Source: Dastarcus helophoroides
Lineage: Eukaryota; Arthropoda; Insecta; Coleoptera; Bothrideridae
Length of the DNA: 64,000 nucleotides
NCBI GenBank assembly: GCA_028583605.1
Contig: CM053336.1
Location: 20,383,004 to 20,447,003 of the forward strand
Reading direction: 5' to 3'
The position numbers and the translations under genes were made by a program. Below the pieces are notes generated by a model. The model worked only from the letters and a program-made list of their open reading frames with translations, was not told where the DNA came from and did no database searches. Position 1 is the first letter of the stretch. The number at the start of each line of letters is the position of its first letter. Shown piece by piece: positions 63,008 through 64,000 of the stretch.

Positions 63008-64000
63008 ATGGACCAAATGGAGGTTATTAAGTCCGAATCGAGCGCTTTCGATATAAATAAAATATGCCGATCTTGTTTGAGTGAAAAAGGTGAAATGAGG
63101 TCGGTTTTTTTGACCGACGATAGTACGGGGCAGCCCGTGGTGCTGGCCGAAATGTTGATGGGATTTACTAACGTACAGGTTAGTGCGATTGTTTTTTAAT
63201 TTTGTTTTGTTTTAAAAAGAAGAAGTGGCTTTAAATTTAATAACCAACAGGATCAGGATCATTTATTTCGCAGTAATTTGTGAAAAGATGACAGGACGCT
63301 AGAAATAGTGAATTACGATTAAAACAACAATAATTATATTTGGATTTCGAATTTATTAAATAAAGTAGATGGGTTAGTATTTGCAACAATTCATTATATT
63401 TTTATGTTTATAAGAAATTAACACTTAACTATTTGTAAACTAATAGAATAGACCTTTCCTATCTAATAACATATTTCAGAATAGATTGCTTTTGTGGTGT
63501 CAATTTCAAAAAATATTTATTCACAGCTTGAAGTGCTAATGTATCATTTACAGGTCAGTTACCTTAATATAACTTTTGAACACTCCAAGAATTTTAAATG
63601 TACTATTTAAATATGAACATAGTTAACTTCAACGTAAGATATTGATATTTCTTTCATTTTATCCCTTTAATATTAATTGTAAAACGAAAAAGTAAATTCG
63701 TTATATTTGGACAAAAATAAGTGTTGTTTACTTTTTTTTGTTGGCCTTAATATTCTAAGGCGGTTTGTGGTTTTGCTGGAATACGATAATTTACACGATT
63801 TAATTTTACGAAATTGAAGAAAAATGTTCAATTTTGAATCCAAAGCTCATGAACACAAAACTAAAATTATAAACTATAAACTGTGGTTAATATTTTTTAA
63901 TTTAAAAAATGTATTTGTGATAGCGCCATCTGGTAATTAGTAGTTGAAATCACTATAAATACTTTTCATTCTTTGTTAACAGATGGCTACCCAGCTTAGA
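63008..64000 (+). CDS. ZAD gene E: 5' part of a ZAD zinc-finger gene (partial)
   Basis: The first coding exon, 63008-63178 (57 codons), ends GTACAG|GTTAGT in phase 0, as in the other four ZAD genes. The product has CRSC at residues 20-23 in the context KICRSCLSEKGEMRSVF, closely similar to [17 protein letters not shown] of ZAD gene D. Exon 2 may start at 63983 after TTGTTAACAG, giving MATQLR in frame, but the second cysteine pair would lie beyond the window and this junction is tentative. Zinc fingers are expected downstream. The gene probably duplicated from, or together with, gene D. Confidence 0.8.

Noticed and set aside
62697..63056. Overlapping frames on both strands upstream of ZAD gene E
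   Set aside because: No domain, and they overlap the likely 5' UTR; considered as a bidirectional gene pair but unsupported.

Overview
This window is nuclear DNA of an insect, very AT-rich, most likely from a holometabolous species. A beetle is my best guess, but nothing here fixes the order. The reasons are spliced genes with GT-AG introns (one only 52 nt long), a conserved eukaryotic COPI coat gene, five genes that begin with an arthropod-type ZAD (zinc-finger-associated domain) exon, and abundant decayed eukaryotic transposons. There is no sign of bacterial operons, ribosome binding sites or CRISPR.

Layout. 1-3456 (minus): 5' half of the beta'-coat protein gene (COPB2), with a start exon holding only the ATG. 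5222-6909 (plus): ZAD zinc-finger gene A. 7080-18230: a transposon graveyard with two LINE relics, a pogo-like MITE, a long-TIR element carrying an integrase-like remnant, a three-level nested insertion, a fold-back element and a tandem satellite. 18360-21660: repeat-derived AT-rich DNA. 22438-27937 (minus): ZAD gene B, whose 3.7 kb intron contains a hAT-type element with perfect 8 bp target duplications. 29736-31386 (minus): ZAD gene C. 33972-57488 (plus): ZAD gene D, nine coding exons making about 564 aa from 23.5 kb. Its introns hold a solo LTR, hAT MITEs, fold-back elements, a 215 bp tandem array and a complete but dead Tigger transposon. 63008-64000 (plus): first exon of ZAD gene E, which runs off the window.

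The five ZAD genes are probably DNA-binding transcription regulators that arose by tandem duplication. Each has a phase-0 intron between the two cysteine pairs of the ZAD. By their ZAD sequences A, B and C form one group, and D and E another. Copies of a roughly 430 bp terminal-inverted-repeat element lie just upstream of A, B and C.

The dominant unexplained component is a degenerate satellite-like sequence built on GTCGAAATTTT or its complement. It fills about a third of the window in blocks of opposite polarity. In several places fresh tandem copies reveal a 17-20 bp unit, and larger blocks repeat at about 0.6-1.2 kb. At least three blocks are bracketed by sequences resembling hAT transposon ends.
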